From Actinomadura alba (GTDB taxonomy: Bacteria > Actinomycetota > Actinomycetes > Streptosporangiales > Streptosporangiaceae), in assembly GCF_014323705.1 (NCBI RefSeq), contig NZ_JABVEC010000026.1, forward strand, positions 37,075 to 101,074: 64,000 nucleotides of DNA, in the 5' to 3' direction. The notes beneath the pieces were generated by a model. It did no database searches, was not told the DNA's origin, and saw nothing but the letters and a program-made list of their open reading frames with translations. This document shows, in pieces, positions 8,172 through 17,201 of the stretch; position 1 is the stretch's first letter; every line of letters begins with the position of its first letter. The position numbers were made by a program, and so were the translations under genes.

Positions 8172-9728
8172 GTGAGGGATGTGACGCGGCGGGTGGCGAC
8201 GCACACTGGGGTCGTGGAGGGCAATGCGCGGCCACCCCGCTGCCTGGTCACCGGCGCTACCGGCTACGTGGGCTCACGCCTCGTACCGGAACTGCTCGCG
8301 GCCGGTCACCCGGTGCGGTGCATGTCGCGCTCGATCTCACGGCTGCGCGAGTTCCCGTGGATCGACGACGTCGAGGCGGTCGCCGCCGACGCCCAGGACC
8401 TGCGGGCCCTCCGCAAGGCGCTGGCCGGCGTGGACGTCGCGTTCTATCTGATCCACTCGCTGCCCCGCGGCGACGACTTCGCGGAGACCGACCGGCGCGC
8501 CGCCCGGGCCTTCGCCACCGCCGCGAGGATGGCCGGGGTACGGCGCATCGTCTACCTCGGCGGCCTGCGGCCCGCCGACGGCGATCTGTCAGCGCATCTG
8601 CGATCCCGCTCGGAGGTCGGCGAGATCCTGCTGAACTCGGGCGTGCCGACCATAGTGCTCCGGGCTGCGGTCATCCTGGGCGCGGGTTCGGCCTCGTTCG
8701 AGATGCTGCGGCACCTGACCGAGCGGTTGCCGGTGATGGTGGCGCCGCGCTGGGTGGCCACCCGGGTTCAGCCGATCGCCATCCCGGACGTGCTGCGCTA
8801 CCTGGTCGGCTGCGCGAGCCTGTCCACCGAGGTGAACCGCACGTTCGACATCGGCGGACCCGACGTGCTCAGCTACCTCGACATGATGCGCCGCTACGCG
8901 GCCGCGGCCGGGCTGCCCCGCCGCCTCGTCCTCAGGGTGCCCGTGCTGACGCCGAGGCTCTCCAGCCTCTGGATCGGCCTCGTCACCCCCGTACCCGGCA
9001 GGTTGGCGCGGCCCCTCGTCGACTCGCTGTACCACGAGGTCATCTGCCGTGAGCGGGACATCACCGAGCATCTCCCGGCCTTCCCGAACCTGATCGGCTT
9101 CGACAACGGCGTTCGGCTCGCCCTGCGGTGGGTCCGGGACGCCAAGGTCGCCGCCTCGGCGGCCGAGGAGCACCGCAGCGCGTGCGACCCGTTGCCCACC
9201 GACCCCGGGTGGACGGGGGGCACCCTGTACGAGGACGTCCGTGAGCGGGCGGTCAGCGCGTCGCCCAAGGCGCTCTGGCGGCGCGTCTCCGCGGTGCCCG
9301 CCTGGTTCGAGGGGCGCCGCCCGGCCTCCATCGGGCTGCGGTCGCGCCCCGGCGCTCTGGGCGCGGTCTCGGCCGGGCTCGCCGGCGTGGTGCGCAGGGC
9401 CGGCGCGGTGCTCGGCCCATGGCACGTCGACGACGTCGAGCCGGGCCGGCTGCTGCGGATCCGGTCCGGCGCGCCCCTGCCCGGCATCGTCTGGCTGGAA
9501 CTCGGCGTACGTTCGGGCACGGTGCCGGCCGTCTACACCCAGCGCGCGATGTTCCATCCGTACGGCCTGTTCGGGCACTTGTGCTGGTGGGCCACCCGCC
9601 CGTGCGCCCGGATCCTCCTGACCGGACTGGAAAGCGGGGTCACGGCGGCGGCGAGCATGGAGCGACGCCCGGTCACCGACCAGCCCCGCGACATCACCAC
9701 GCTCACCGGTACGAGGTCACCACACTGA
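8172..9728 (+). CDS. NAD(P)-binding SDR protein with C-terminal DUF2867
   Basis: 518 residues from the GTG at 8172; the GTG at 8214 is an equally credible start, since the Rossmann motif CLVTGATGYVGSR begins only eight residues after it and no start has a strong ribosome site. The N-terminal half is an atypical short-chain dehydrogenase or NmrA-like domain. The C-terminal half (from about residue 350, DPGWTGGTLYEDVRERAV) looks like the DUF2867 domain that often follows it. The family has no settled reaction. It stands alone on its strand after the catabolic operon. Confidence 0.82.
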   Translation: MRDVTRRVATHTGVVEGNARPPRCLVTGATGYVGSRLVPELLAAGHPVRCMSRSISRLREFPWIDDVEAVAADAQDLRALRKALAGVDVAFYLIHSLPRGDDFAETDRRAARAFATAARMAGVRRIVYLGGLRPADGDLSAHLRSRSEVGEILLNSGVPTIVLRAAVILGAGSASFEMLRHLTERLPVMVAPRWVATRVQPIAIPDVLRYLVGCASLSTEVNRTFDIGGPDVLSYLDMMRRYAAAAGLPRRLVLRVPVLTPRLSSLWIGLVTPVPGRLARPLVDSLYHEVICRERDITEHLPAFPNLIGFDNGVRLALRWVRDAKVAASAAEEHRSACDPLPTDPGWTGGTLYEDVRERAVSASPKALWRRVSAVPAWFEGRRPASIGLRSRPGALGAVSAGLAGVVRRAGAVLGPWHVDDVEPGRLLRIRSGAPLPGIVWLELGVRSGTVPAVYTQRAMFHPYGLFGHLCWWATRPCARILLTGLESGVTAAASMERRPVTDQPRDITTLTGTRSPH

Positions 9729-9921
9729 CCGGACCGCCGCAGCACCTGATTCAGCTGATCCGAAGTGCCGGGCGGAACGGCGGGAGACGGCGCGAAACGC
9801 CTGCCACCGTCCCACCCGGCACTCGTACGACTGGGCATGCCTGCGCCGCAGGGGTCGGCCGCTTTCTGCCGGGTACGGCTCACCAAGCGCGACGGCAACC
9901 GCGAGCGCATCGGGAGGTGCC

Positions 9922-10440
9922 ATGAAGTCGGTCGTATCCGCCGGCCGGGAACAACGACGGGAATACGCCGGAGACGACGATCGCCCGCTCGGCTCGTACC
10001 TCGGCACGCTCGGTCTCTACGGGCTGACGCTGGGCGTCATCGGAGCCGCCGCCCGCCTCACCGGACGACGGCCGCCGAGCGTGAGCGTCTGGGACGTCGT
10101 GCTGATGACCGGCGCCACCCACCGGCTGTCCCGCCTGCTCTCCAAGGGTGTGGTCACCAGCCCGCTGCGGGCGCCGTTCACCCGGTTCGAGGGACCGTCC
10201 GGGCCCGCGGAGCTCACCGAGAAGGCACGCGGATCGGGCGTCCGGCACGCCGTCGGCGAGCTGATCACCTGCCCCTTCTGCGTGGCGCAGTGGGTCGGCA
10301 CGGCCTATGCGGCGGGACTCGTCTTCGCCCCGGACGCGACCCGGCTGGCGGGTGCCACCATGACGGCCGTGGCGGGCTCGGACTGGCTGCAGCTCGGCTA
10401 CGCGCGGCTCCAGCGGTCCGCGGCCCAAAGTCCCGGATAG
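9922..10440 (+). CDS. DUF1360 family protein
   Basis: 172 residues. A good ribosome site (GGGAGG) precedes the ATG at 9922. The DUF1360 signature is the run SPLRAPFTRFEG with the later ELITCPFCVAQWVG, carrying two cysteines. Two or three hydrophobic segments (about residues 30-48, 65-80 and 125-145) point to a small membrane protein. DUF1360 proteins are poorly characterised; a sporulation link is known from Bacillus members. It converges on katE. Confidence 0.8.
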   Translation: MKSVVSAGREQRREYAGDDDRPLGSYLGTLGLYGLTLGVIGAAARLTGRRPPSVSVWDVVLMTGATHRLSRLLSKGVVTSPLRAPFTRFEGPSGPAELTEKARGSGVRHAVGELITCPFCVAQWVGTAYAAGLVFAPDATRLAGATMTAVAGSDWLQLGYARLQRSAAQSPG

Positions 10441-10465
10441 GGGCAGGTGACCGGCCACATCGCGG

Positions 10466-12583
10466 TCAGGCCGGAACCCGTTCCTTGGCCCGGTCCCAGT
10501 GCCGGTGCCGGGCGATGGCCTCCGTGAGCGCCGACAGGAAGCTCGGCGTGGCGCCACCGCTCGCGGTCTGCGTGACGACGCCCCTGTCCACGACCTCGTC
10601 CTCGTAGTCGCCCGCGAGACGCACGCCCTCGAGCATCGGCACCGCCTTCAGCAGTTCGATCCCCTCGCCCATCGCGCCGACCGGCTTGCCGTGCTTGACC
10701 GCCTCGGCCACGAAGTGCACCGCGTCGCCGCACTCCTTGAGGACCTCCACACTGTCCCTGCCGCCCGGGATCACGACCGCGTCGTAGACCACCGAAGCGG
10801 CGTTGCGAAGCGCGCGGTCGACCTCGACGACCCCGCCCCCGGCGGCGGGCAGGGCGCCGTCATGCGGCCCGATGACGTCGCAGAACGCACCGTCGTCGAT
10901 CAACGCGTCACGCACGCTGCGGACATCGCCGACGTTCACGCCCTCGGCGGTGAGCACCGCGACCTTGCGCCCGACGACCGAACCCGGCTGGCCGGCCTGG
11001 CTGAGCGCGGGCGAGCTGCGGCCGTGGTTCGTGGTCACGGGCCGGGACGGCGGCTCGACTCCGATGCCCTCGGCGACCCGTACGGCGAGTTCGTGGTCGA
11101 CGTTGTTCAGATTGCGGACCACTCCCTCCCGGACGTGCCAGTGGGTCACGTTGCCGAGCTCGAACCGGAACGCCTCGACGATGTGCTCCTTCTCCCAGTC
11201 GGTCATGCTGTTCCAGAACAGGGTGGCCTGGGAGTAGTGGTCGGCGAAGCTCTCACTGCGCTTCCTGATCTTGTTGCCCTGCACCCACTCCGGGTAGTGC
11301 ACGAACGCGTCCCCGTCGGCGAGCGCCGGGCAGCCGCCGCTGAGGCTGTTCGGGTGATAGGCGGCCCGGCCCTGGTGGACGGCCATCTGGTGCGGGCCGT
11401 CGCGGTGGTGGTTGCGCACCTCGTTGATCGGCTGGTTGACCGGGAGCTGGGTGAAGTTGGGGCCGCCGAGCCGGAGCAGCTGGGTGTCGAGGTACGAGAA
11501 CAGCCGGGCCTGCAGCAGCGGATCGTCGGTGAAGTCGATACCGGGCACGGCGTTGCCGAGGTGGAAGGCGACCTGCTCGGTCTCGGCGAAGAAGTTGTCG
11601 GGGTTGCGGTCGAGCACCAGCCGGCCGACCGGCCGCGCCGGCACCATCTCCTCGGGGATGATCTTGGTGGGGTCAAGCAGGTCGAAGTCGAAGTTGTGCT
11701 CGTCCGCCTCGGGCACGATCTGCAGGCACAGTTCGTACTCGGGGAAGTGGCCCGCCTCGATGGTCTCCCACAGGTCCCGGCGGTTGAAGTCGGGATCCCG
11801 GCCGGCGATCTTCTGGACCTCGTCCCAGACCAGCGAATGCACACCGAGCCGCGGCTTCCAGTGGAACTTCACGAACGCCGACCGGCCGGCGTCGTTGACC
11901 AGCCGGAAGGTGTGCACGCCGAAGCCCTGCATCATCCGGAAGCTCCGCGGCAGGGCGCGGTCGGACATCATCCACATCATCATGTGCATGGTCTCGGGCT
12001 GGAGCTGCACGAAGTCCCAGAGCGTGTCGTGCGCCGAGGACGCCTGCGGGATCTCGTTGTGCGGCTCCGGCTTCACCGCGTGCACGAAGTCGGGGAACTT
12101 GATGCCGTCCTGGATGAAGAACACCGGAATGTTGTTGCCGACCAGGTCGAAGTTGCCCTGGCGGGTGTAGAACCTCGTGGCGAAGCCCCGTACGTCCCGT
12201 ACCGTGTCGGCCGAGCCGCGCGACCCGGCCACCGTCGAGAACCGCACGAACACCGGCGTCTCGAGCGAGGGGTCGCAGAGGAACTCGGCCTTGGTGAACT
12301 CGGCCAGGGACTCGTGCACCCGGAAGTGACCGTACGCGCCGGACCCCCTGGCGTGCACGACGCGCTCCGGGATCCGCTCGTGATCGAAGTGCGTGACCTT
12401 CTCGCGGAAGTGGAAGTCCTCCATGAGCGTGGGCCCGCGCTCGCCCACCTTGACCGAGTTGTCGGTGTCGTCGACCGGGATGCCGTGGTCGGTGGTGAGG
12501 CGCCCTCGCGGGTCGACCCGGAACTCGTCGAGTTGATCTTGCTTGTCCGGCGCGCCGCGCCTGCTTCTGCGTAGTGGTGACAT
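10466..12583 (-). CDS. katE: Large-subunit (HPII/KatE-type) catalase
   Basis: 705 residues from the ATG at 12583, preceded by GGGGGA. Catalase core: distal histidine H77 (RVVHARGSGAYGHF), the asparagine at 150/151 (VGNNIPVFF), and the proximal haem tyrosine in RLFSYLDTQL. A flavodoxin-like/DJ-1 domain follows (about residues 525-690, GRKVAVLTAEGVNVG to VVIPGGRDS), the mark of clade 2 large catalases. It converts hydrogen peroxide to water and oxygen in the cytoplasm. The reading frame stays open upstream of 12583, but that extension lacks catalase-like sequence. Confidence 0.96.
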   Translation of the reverse strand: MSPLRRSRRGAPDKQDQLDEFRVDPRGRLTTDHGIPVDDTDNSVKVGERGPTLMEDFHFREKVTHFDHERIPERVVHARGSGAYGHFRVHESLAEFTKAEFLCDPSLETPVFVRFSTVAGSRGSADTVRDVRGFATRFYTRQGNFDLVGNNIPVFFIQDGIKFPDFVHAVKPEPHNEIPQASSAHDTLWDFVQLQPETMHMMMWMMSDRALPRSFRMMQGFGVHTFRLVNDAGRSAFVKFHWKPRLGVHSLVWDEVQKIAGRDPDFNRRDLWETIEAGHFPEYELCLQIVPEADEHNFDFDLLDPTKIIPEEMVPARPVGRLVLDRNPDNFFAETEQVAFHLGNAVPGIDFTDDPLLQARLFSYLDTQLLRLGGPNFTQLPVNQPINEVRNHHRDGPHQMAVHQGRAAYHPNSLSGGCPALADGDAFVHYPEWVQGNKIRKRSESFADHYSQATLFWNSMTDWEKEHIVEAFRFELGNVTHWHVREGVVRNLNNVDHELAVRVAEGIGVEPPSRPVTTNHGRSSPALSQAGQPGSVVGRKVAVLTAEGVNVGDVRSVRDALIDDGAFCDVIGPHDGALPAAGGGVVEVDRALRNAASVVYDAVVIPGGRDSVEVLKECGDAVHFVAEAVKHGKPVGAMGEGIELLKAVPMLEGVRLAGDYEDEVVDRGVVTQTASGGATPSFLSALTEAIARHRHWDRAKERVPA

Positions 12584-12723
12584 GGTGAATCCCCCGCTGT
12601 GTTTTGTCCCAGTTAGTCCCCTTTCCAGGGATTTGTGATCTATTCCACCCACAGGGCCTCGAGGGAACTTTGCGAAAGCCGGCGGCAGGGCCGGCGGAGG
12701 CCACCCGGGGGCTCGCCGAGGAT

Positions 12724-13767
12724 CTACCTCTGCCGGCCCAGACGCTCGATGGTCTCCTCCAGCGCGCGCATCGGTTCGGAGTCGCCCGCGAAGGCCCTCA
12801 GCGCCGTCAGCAACTCGGCCACGCCGCCCGGGAAGTCCAGGCAGGTCCGCAGAATCGAGTGCGTGTCGAGGTTGGCCTGGGAGCGGCGCGGGATGCGCAC
12901 CGCCACCTCGGGGCGCAGCGACCCGACCACCTGTTCCCGGCCCTCCTGCGTGGTCATGATCGGAACGGCGAGGAGCATCTTCACGACCTCGAACAGATCG
13001 TCCATCGAGCCCTGCCGCCCCGCGCCGTCGTCGGCCCGGATGGGCCGCCGGCGGTGACGGTCGAACGGATCGGGCTCGGCCGGCCGCAGTTCCCGCGTGG
13101 ACGCCTCGGCCACGGCGCGCCCCGGAGCGGAGATCCGCATCCACGCGGTGGTCCTGGTCTCCTTGAGCTCGACCGCGATCTCCTCGTACTCGCCGGGATC
13201 GATCAGGCCCCGGCCCGGCCGGATCACCGTGTCGTACAGATCACGGGACACGATCAGGCCGAACCTGGCCCCTGTGACCTGGACCGCCTCCTTGAACACC
13301 GGCGCCTCGATCAACCTGGCGGCGTGGTTCACCGCGGTGCCGACGATGCCCCGGGCGTCCGCCTCGACGTTCCCGACGTGAAGTGAGACCCTGAGCCGAA
13401 TCTGCGCGAGCTCACTGGAGATCTCGTTATGGCGCCGCAACTCCGCTCGCAGCCGGTCGATCAGGGGATGGACCAGCGTGTCCGTCTCGACGTCCGGAGG
13501 AGCCACGATGATCGCCCCGTCTCCGCGATCCTCCTGATAACAGCGCTCGAACGGCACACCGGACTCATCGAAGCCGCGCCGGAGCGCCGTGTACAGCGCG
13601 GTCCGCAGGAGGCCCTGGATGTCGTCGTGCCGGTCCTCGCGCCCGAAGGAGACGATGTCGCAGATGAAAATGGCGCATCGCCCAGACGGTCGCCACCCGT
13701 TCCGGGAGGCATTGTCACCTTCGATCATGTCCACAGCGGCCACCTGACGACTCACGGATGCGTTCAC
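12724..13767 (-). CDS. Class III nucleotide cyclase fused to a C-terminal EAD2-like domain
   Basis: 347 residues if the GTG at 13767 (near AGGGG) is used; TTG at 13794 and ATG at 13728 are alternatives. The N-terminal cyclase homology domain keeps both metal-binding aspartates (FICDIVSFG, D37; EDRGDG, D83) and the VNHAAR segment with the transition-state Asn and Arg (about 147 and 151), so it may be active. The C-terminal 90 residues (LFEVVKMLL to ALEETIERL) match the helical domain of the next two genes (shared LLTALR, GDSEPMR), a putative effector-associated domain 2. It is divergent from those genes across about 200 bp. The nucleotide product is unknown. Confidence 0.78.
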   Translation of the reverse strand: MNASVSRQVAAVDMIEGDNASRNGWRPSGRCAIFICDIVSFGREDRHDDIQGLLRTALYTALRRGFDESGVPFERCYQEDRGDGAIIVAPPDVETDTLVHPLIDRLRAELRRHNEISSELAQIRLRVSLHVGNVEADARGIVGTAVNHAARLIEAPVFKEAVQVTGARFGLIVSRDLYDTVIRPGRGLIDPGEYEEIAVELKETRTTAWMRISAPGRAVAEASTRELRPAEPDPFDRHRRRPIRADDGAGRQGSMDDLFEVVKMLLAVPIMTTQEGREQVVGSLRPEVAVRIPRRSQANLDTHSILRTCLDFPGGVAELLTALRAFAGDSEPMRALEETIERLGRQR

Positions 13768-13973
13768 TGTCCCCTGTCGCCGCGAACGCGGCAAGTGACT
13801 ATGCCACAGGACACAGAAGAAGCTGGCCTATCGCGATTAAGTGCCGACAATGAGTGAAAGGATCGGCGACGAATGGGCCTTGGACGGGGGAACCACGAAA
13901 ACATCGGGAGCGTCGTAATCAGGCAGTCGCGTGCAACGGCGGGAGCACGCCGATCGCCTGGAGGTGAAGGCCG

Positions 13974-14336
13974 GTGATCGACTTGACCGGCTCCGCAGGG
14001 GGCAGAGCCGTGACCGGGCGTGCGGGCGGTACGCCGCTGTTCGCGTTCGTCAACGCGCTGACGTCGCTGCCGTCGCTGGCCGACGACGCCGGCCGCTCGA
14101 CGCTCGTGAGCCTGCTTCCGTCCGCGCTGGCCGCGGGCGCGCAGCACGACCCGCGGCCCCGGATCCATCTGTTCAATCTCGTGCTCGCGTGCCTCGACCA
14201 CGAGCACGGGCTCGCGGACCTGCTCACGGCCCTGCACCACATGGAGGGCGACTCGCTGCCCATGCGGCGGGCGCTCGAAGCGGCCGAGGGCCTGGCCGGT
14301 CGGCCGCGCGAGAGCCGGCACGATCATGGGGGATGA
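13974..14336 (+). CDS. Stand-alone EAD2-like adaptor protein
   Basis: 120 residues. GTG start with GGAGG eight bases upstream. After about 20 linker residues almost the whole protein is one helical domain (about residues 24-110) clearly related to the C-terminus of the cyclase protein (LLTALHHMEGDSLPMRRALE against LLTALRAFAGDSEPMRALEE) and to the N-terminus of the next gene. Effector-associated domains are known as homotypic adaptor modules in bacterial NTP-dependent conflict systems. A lone adaptor could bridge the cyclase and VMAP proteins. Its 3' end abuts the next start, so they form an operon. Confidence 0.72.
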   Translation: MIDLTGSAGGRAVTGRAGGTPLFAFVNALTSLPSLADDAGRSTLVSLLPSALAAGAQHDPRPRIHLFNLVLACLDHEHGLADLLTALHHMEGDSLPMRRALEAAEGLAGRPRESRHDHGG

Positions 14337-14337
14337 C

Positions 14338-15897
14338 ATGGAGAGATGGCCGGCACTGACCGGTCCGCCACTGGAGGCGGGCGCGGGTTCGGTGGCCGTC
14401 GAGCCGGGGCAGCAGCTGACCCTCGAGATCGCGGACGCGCTCGTCCAGATCCGTGACTTCCAGGACGAGGCGGGGCGCTCCGCACTGGTCCACGCCGTGG
14501 GCGAGGCACTCGGAACCCCTTTGCTGCTCTCCGGCCACGGCAGCCCCAAGGTGTTCCTGTACCACCTGGTCGCCGCCTGCCGGGAGCACTCCGAGGGACT
14601 GCCTGCGCTGGCCCGCGCGGTCGACTTCCTGGCCGGCCACACGTCGGCCGCGGCGACGATCCGGCGGCTGGCGAGCCCGGCCAGCGACCTGCTCCAGTCG
14701 GCGGTCGAGACGCAGATCAAGGACCTGCTCGAAGGCCTGACCCTGCCGTCCCTGGCGCGGCTCTACTACACCGCCACAGGCGGCGGCTCGTCGGCTCCTC
14801 GCCGGCTCACCGACGCGTGGGACGCCTTCTCGATCCTGCTCGACGCCAACGCCGGCCCGGACGGCCTCGCGCCCCATCTGGTGTTCGTCGAGTTGCTGAT
14901 CCAGATGATGCGCCGCCGGCAGAGCTCGGGGATGTCCACGTCACAGGAGCTTTGGCGCTCGGAGCGGCTGAGGAAATGGATGACCGCGCAGCTCGACGAG
15001 CTGCGCGGTTCGGGCGGGTCGAGCGCCGCGACCCGGCTGGACCGCATCCGGGACCGGCCGGAGCTCCTCGAGGTCCGCCCCGACCTGCCGATCTACCTCA
15101 TCATCCAGCTGGAGCGGCTGCCCTCGGCCGACGGGAACGACGATCTGTACCGCCTGTCGCACTGGCGGCAGGTGCACCCGCTGGAATGGCGCCCGGAACC
15201 CGGCGACGACCGCGAGGTGGCACTGCACGAGGTACCGGAGCAGGTCGCCGAGCTCGTCCAGGAGGCCGAGGGCGGCTGGGCCTACGACCTCGACGACTCC
15301 CTCGTCATCGAGGTCGTCCTGCCACTCGAACTGCTCAATCTCGATCTCGACCAGTGGACGCGCGACCCTCCCGGCGTGCCCCATCCCACCCCGCTCGGCA
15401 GCGAGTACGAGGTGCTGGTGCGAAGCCACGAGCGGCTTCGCACACTGCACATGCACCGGGCCTGGCGGCAACGCTGGCGGGTCCTCCTCGGCGCCGAGGG
15501 CGCCACGCACTGGGCGGCGGGCGAGGCGCCCCCGGACCCGCAGCTGCTGCACAACCGCCTGCTCTCCGAGAAGAACGTGGTCGCCTGTGTGCTGAGCTCA
15601 CCACCCGACCGCGAGCCCGGCAGCAGCGAGCTCTGGATGGCGCTGCGGGCCGGCGTGCCCGTCGTCCTGTGGGACCGTACGGACGGAGCCGCCACCGAGT
15701 TCGAGACCGAGCTGCGCGAGGTGATCGAAGGGCCCGACCTCCGCAGGCTTCCCGATGACGTGAAGCGGCTGCGGGTAAACGCGATGGGCGGCGGCGAACA
15801 CATAGATCGACGAACACCCCAGGTGACACTTCTCTGGGATGATCCCACCCACTTCCTCGACGAGGCGCCGCCACTTCGACCACCTCGGGCGTCCTAA
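14338..15897 (+). CDS. EAD2-VMAP-C protein (vWA-MoxR-associated protein)
   Basis: 519 residues from the ATG at 14338, preceded by GGGGGA; an in-frame ATG lies at 14326. The N-terminal domain (about residues 20-110) is the third EAD2-like copy in this locus (RSALVHAVGEAL, PKVFLYHLVAAC). The middle is helical and variable. The C-terminal half (about 250-510) fits the VMAP C-terminal domain: IYLIIQLERLP, then an alpha/beta segment ending ELWMALRAGVPVVLWDR. VMAP proteins are the third part of ternary MoxR-vWA-VMAP systems. MoxR and vWA-like genes follow directly, which supports the assignment. Confidence 0.75.
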   Translation: MERWPALTGPPLEAGAGSVAVEPGQQLTLEIADALVQIRDFQDEAGRSALVHAVGEALGTPLLLSGHGSPKVFLYHLVAACREHSEGLPALARAVDFLAGHTSAAATIRRLASPASDLLQSAVETQIKDLLEGLTLPSLARLYYTATGGGSSAPRRLTDAWDAFSILLDANAGPDGLAPHLVFVELLIQMMRRRQSSGMSTSQELWRSERLRKWMTAQLDELRGSGGSSAATRLDRIRDRPELLEVRPDLPIYLIIQLERLPSADGNDDLYRLSHWRQVHPLEWRPEPGDDREVALHEVPEQVAELVQEAEGGWAYDLDDSLVIEVVLPLELLNLDLDQWTRDPPGVPHPTPLGSEYEVLVRSHERLRTLHMHRAWRQRWRVLLGAEGATHWAAGEAPPDPQLLHNRLLSEKNVVACVLSSPPDREPGSSELWMALRAGVPVVLWDRTDGAATEFETELREVIEGPDLRRLPDDVKRLRVNAMGGGEHIDRRTPQVTLLWDDPTHFLDEAPPLRPPRAS

Positions 15898-16076
15898 TAT
15901 GGAGCCTTCCAATTCGCCGTAAAGGAGAGCCAATACCGACGATCGACTTGCAAAACTCCACCGTAGAGAGCATGCTCGCAGTAGGGTTTTATCCCGTGTG
16001 CTTTGTGCAACATTTGTCAGGTAGATAGCAGAAGCCAGGCGTCTGGCACGGACCAGGCCAGAAGGGGACGTCACCG

Positions 16077-17201
16077 ATGAGCGCTGACGAGCGGCCCGGT
16101 GCGCCCTCCGCCTACGCCCAGAACGGAGCGGGCGGCACCCCCGCCGAGCCGGTCCGGCCGGGCTGGTGGATCTACCGTGGCACCGGGCGGCCGCTGCGTG
16201 ACATCGAGCTGAGCGAACTGCTGCCGCCGCCCCCGCCGTGGCGGGCCTTCGACGGCGGGCCGGCGCGACCGGCGCCTCCGCACGACGACGGGGATCTCGA
16301 CCGCAGGCTCGGAGCCCTCGAGAACCTCACCGCGCGGCAGCCCGCACGCGGCGAGGTCGAGGCCGTCAATGCCGCGATGTTCCTGCGCCGCCCACTCCTG
16401 GTCACCGGGAAGCCCGGCGTCGGCAAGTCCAGCCTGGCTTACCAGATCACCCGGGAACTGCGCCTCGGCAGGGTGCTGCGCTGGTCGATCAGCAGCCGCA
16501 GCACCCTTCGGGAGGGACTGTACGAGTACGACGCGATCGGCCGGGCGCAGGACGCGGCCACCGCGCGGCAGCTCGTGGAGGCCCGGCCCGAGGCCGGCGA
16601 ACCACCCGGCTCGAGCATCGGCGACTACGTACAACTCGGCCCGCTCGGCACCGCACTGCTCCCCTACAGGTTGCCCCGCGTTCTACTCATCGATGAACTC
16701 GACAAAAGCGACATAGACCTACCCAATGATCTGCTGGACGTCTTCGAGGAAGGCGAATACCGAATTCCGGCGCTCACCAGAGTGGCTCCCCGCGAACGCG
16801 ACGTCGAGGTCCACACCGCCGACCCGGACGAAAAAGCGACCGTCACCAAAGGCCACGTCCGCTGCAAAGCCTTCCCGATCATCATCATCACCAGCAACGG
16901 CGAGCGGGAATTCCCGCCGGCATTCATGCGCCGCTGTATTCAGTTCTCCATGGAACAGCCCGACGAGAACGGCCTGGCGAGCCTGGTGGCCGCCCATTTC
17001 ACCCGGCAGGCCGACGCCGGCGCGGCACAGATGATCCAGGACTTCATGGAATACCGGCGGGTGCACCATGAGATCGCCGCGGACCAGCTTCTCAACGCCT
17101 TCTTCCTGGCGACCTCGGGTGCCCATACACAGGACGCCTCGTGGAAGCGCCTGCTCGATCTCGTCTGGCAGCGCCTCAGCCCAGAGGCGGCCCCCGAGTG
17201 A
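16077..17201 (+). CDS. MoxR-type AAA+ ATPase
   Basis: 374 residues, ATG after AAGGGGACG. Motifs: Walker A GKPGVGKSS (about residues 110-118), Walker B VLLIDELDKSD (about 201), sensor-1-like IIITSNGEREFPPAF, and an arginine-finger region RRCIQFSMEQPD. MoxR ATPases act as chaperone-like or remodelling motors with vWA partners. The first 75 residues are a proline-rich leader with the segment RPGWWIYRGTGRP. The stop overlaps the start of the vWA-like fusion protein (GTGA), so the two are made together. A 179-bp, lower-GC gap separates it from the VMAP gene and could hold a second promoter. Confidence 0.88.
   Translation: MSADERPGAPSAYAQNGAGGTPAEPVRPGWWIYRGTGRPLRDIELSELLPPPPPWRAFDGGPARPAPPHDDGDLDRRLGALENLTARQPARGEVEAVNAAMFLRRPLLVTGKPGVGKSSLAYQITRELRLGRVLRWSISSRSTLREGLYEYDAIGRAQDAATARQLVEARPEAGEPPGSSIGDYVQLGPLGTALLPYRLPRVLLIDELDKSDIDLPNDLLDVFEEGEYRIPALTRVAPRERDVEVHTADPDEKATVTKGHVRCKAFPIIIITSNGEREFPPAFMRRCIQFSMEQPDENGLASLVAAHFTRQADAGAAQMIQDFMEYRRVHHEIAADQLLNAFFLATSGAHTQDASWKRLLDLVWQRLSPEAAPE

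Noticed and set aside
12584..13144. N-terminal extension of the katE frame
   Set aside because: The catalase-like sequence and a good ribosome site begin at 12583; the extension runs antiframe through the cyclase gene.
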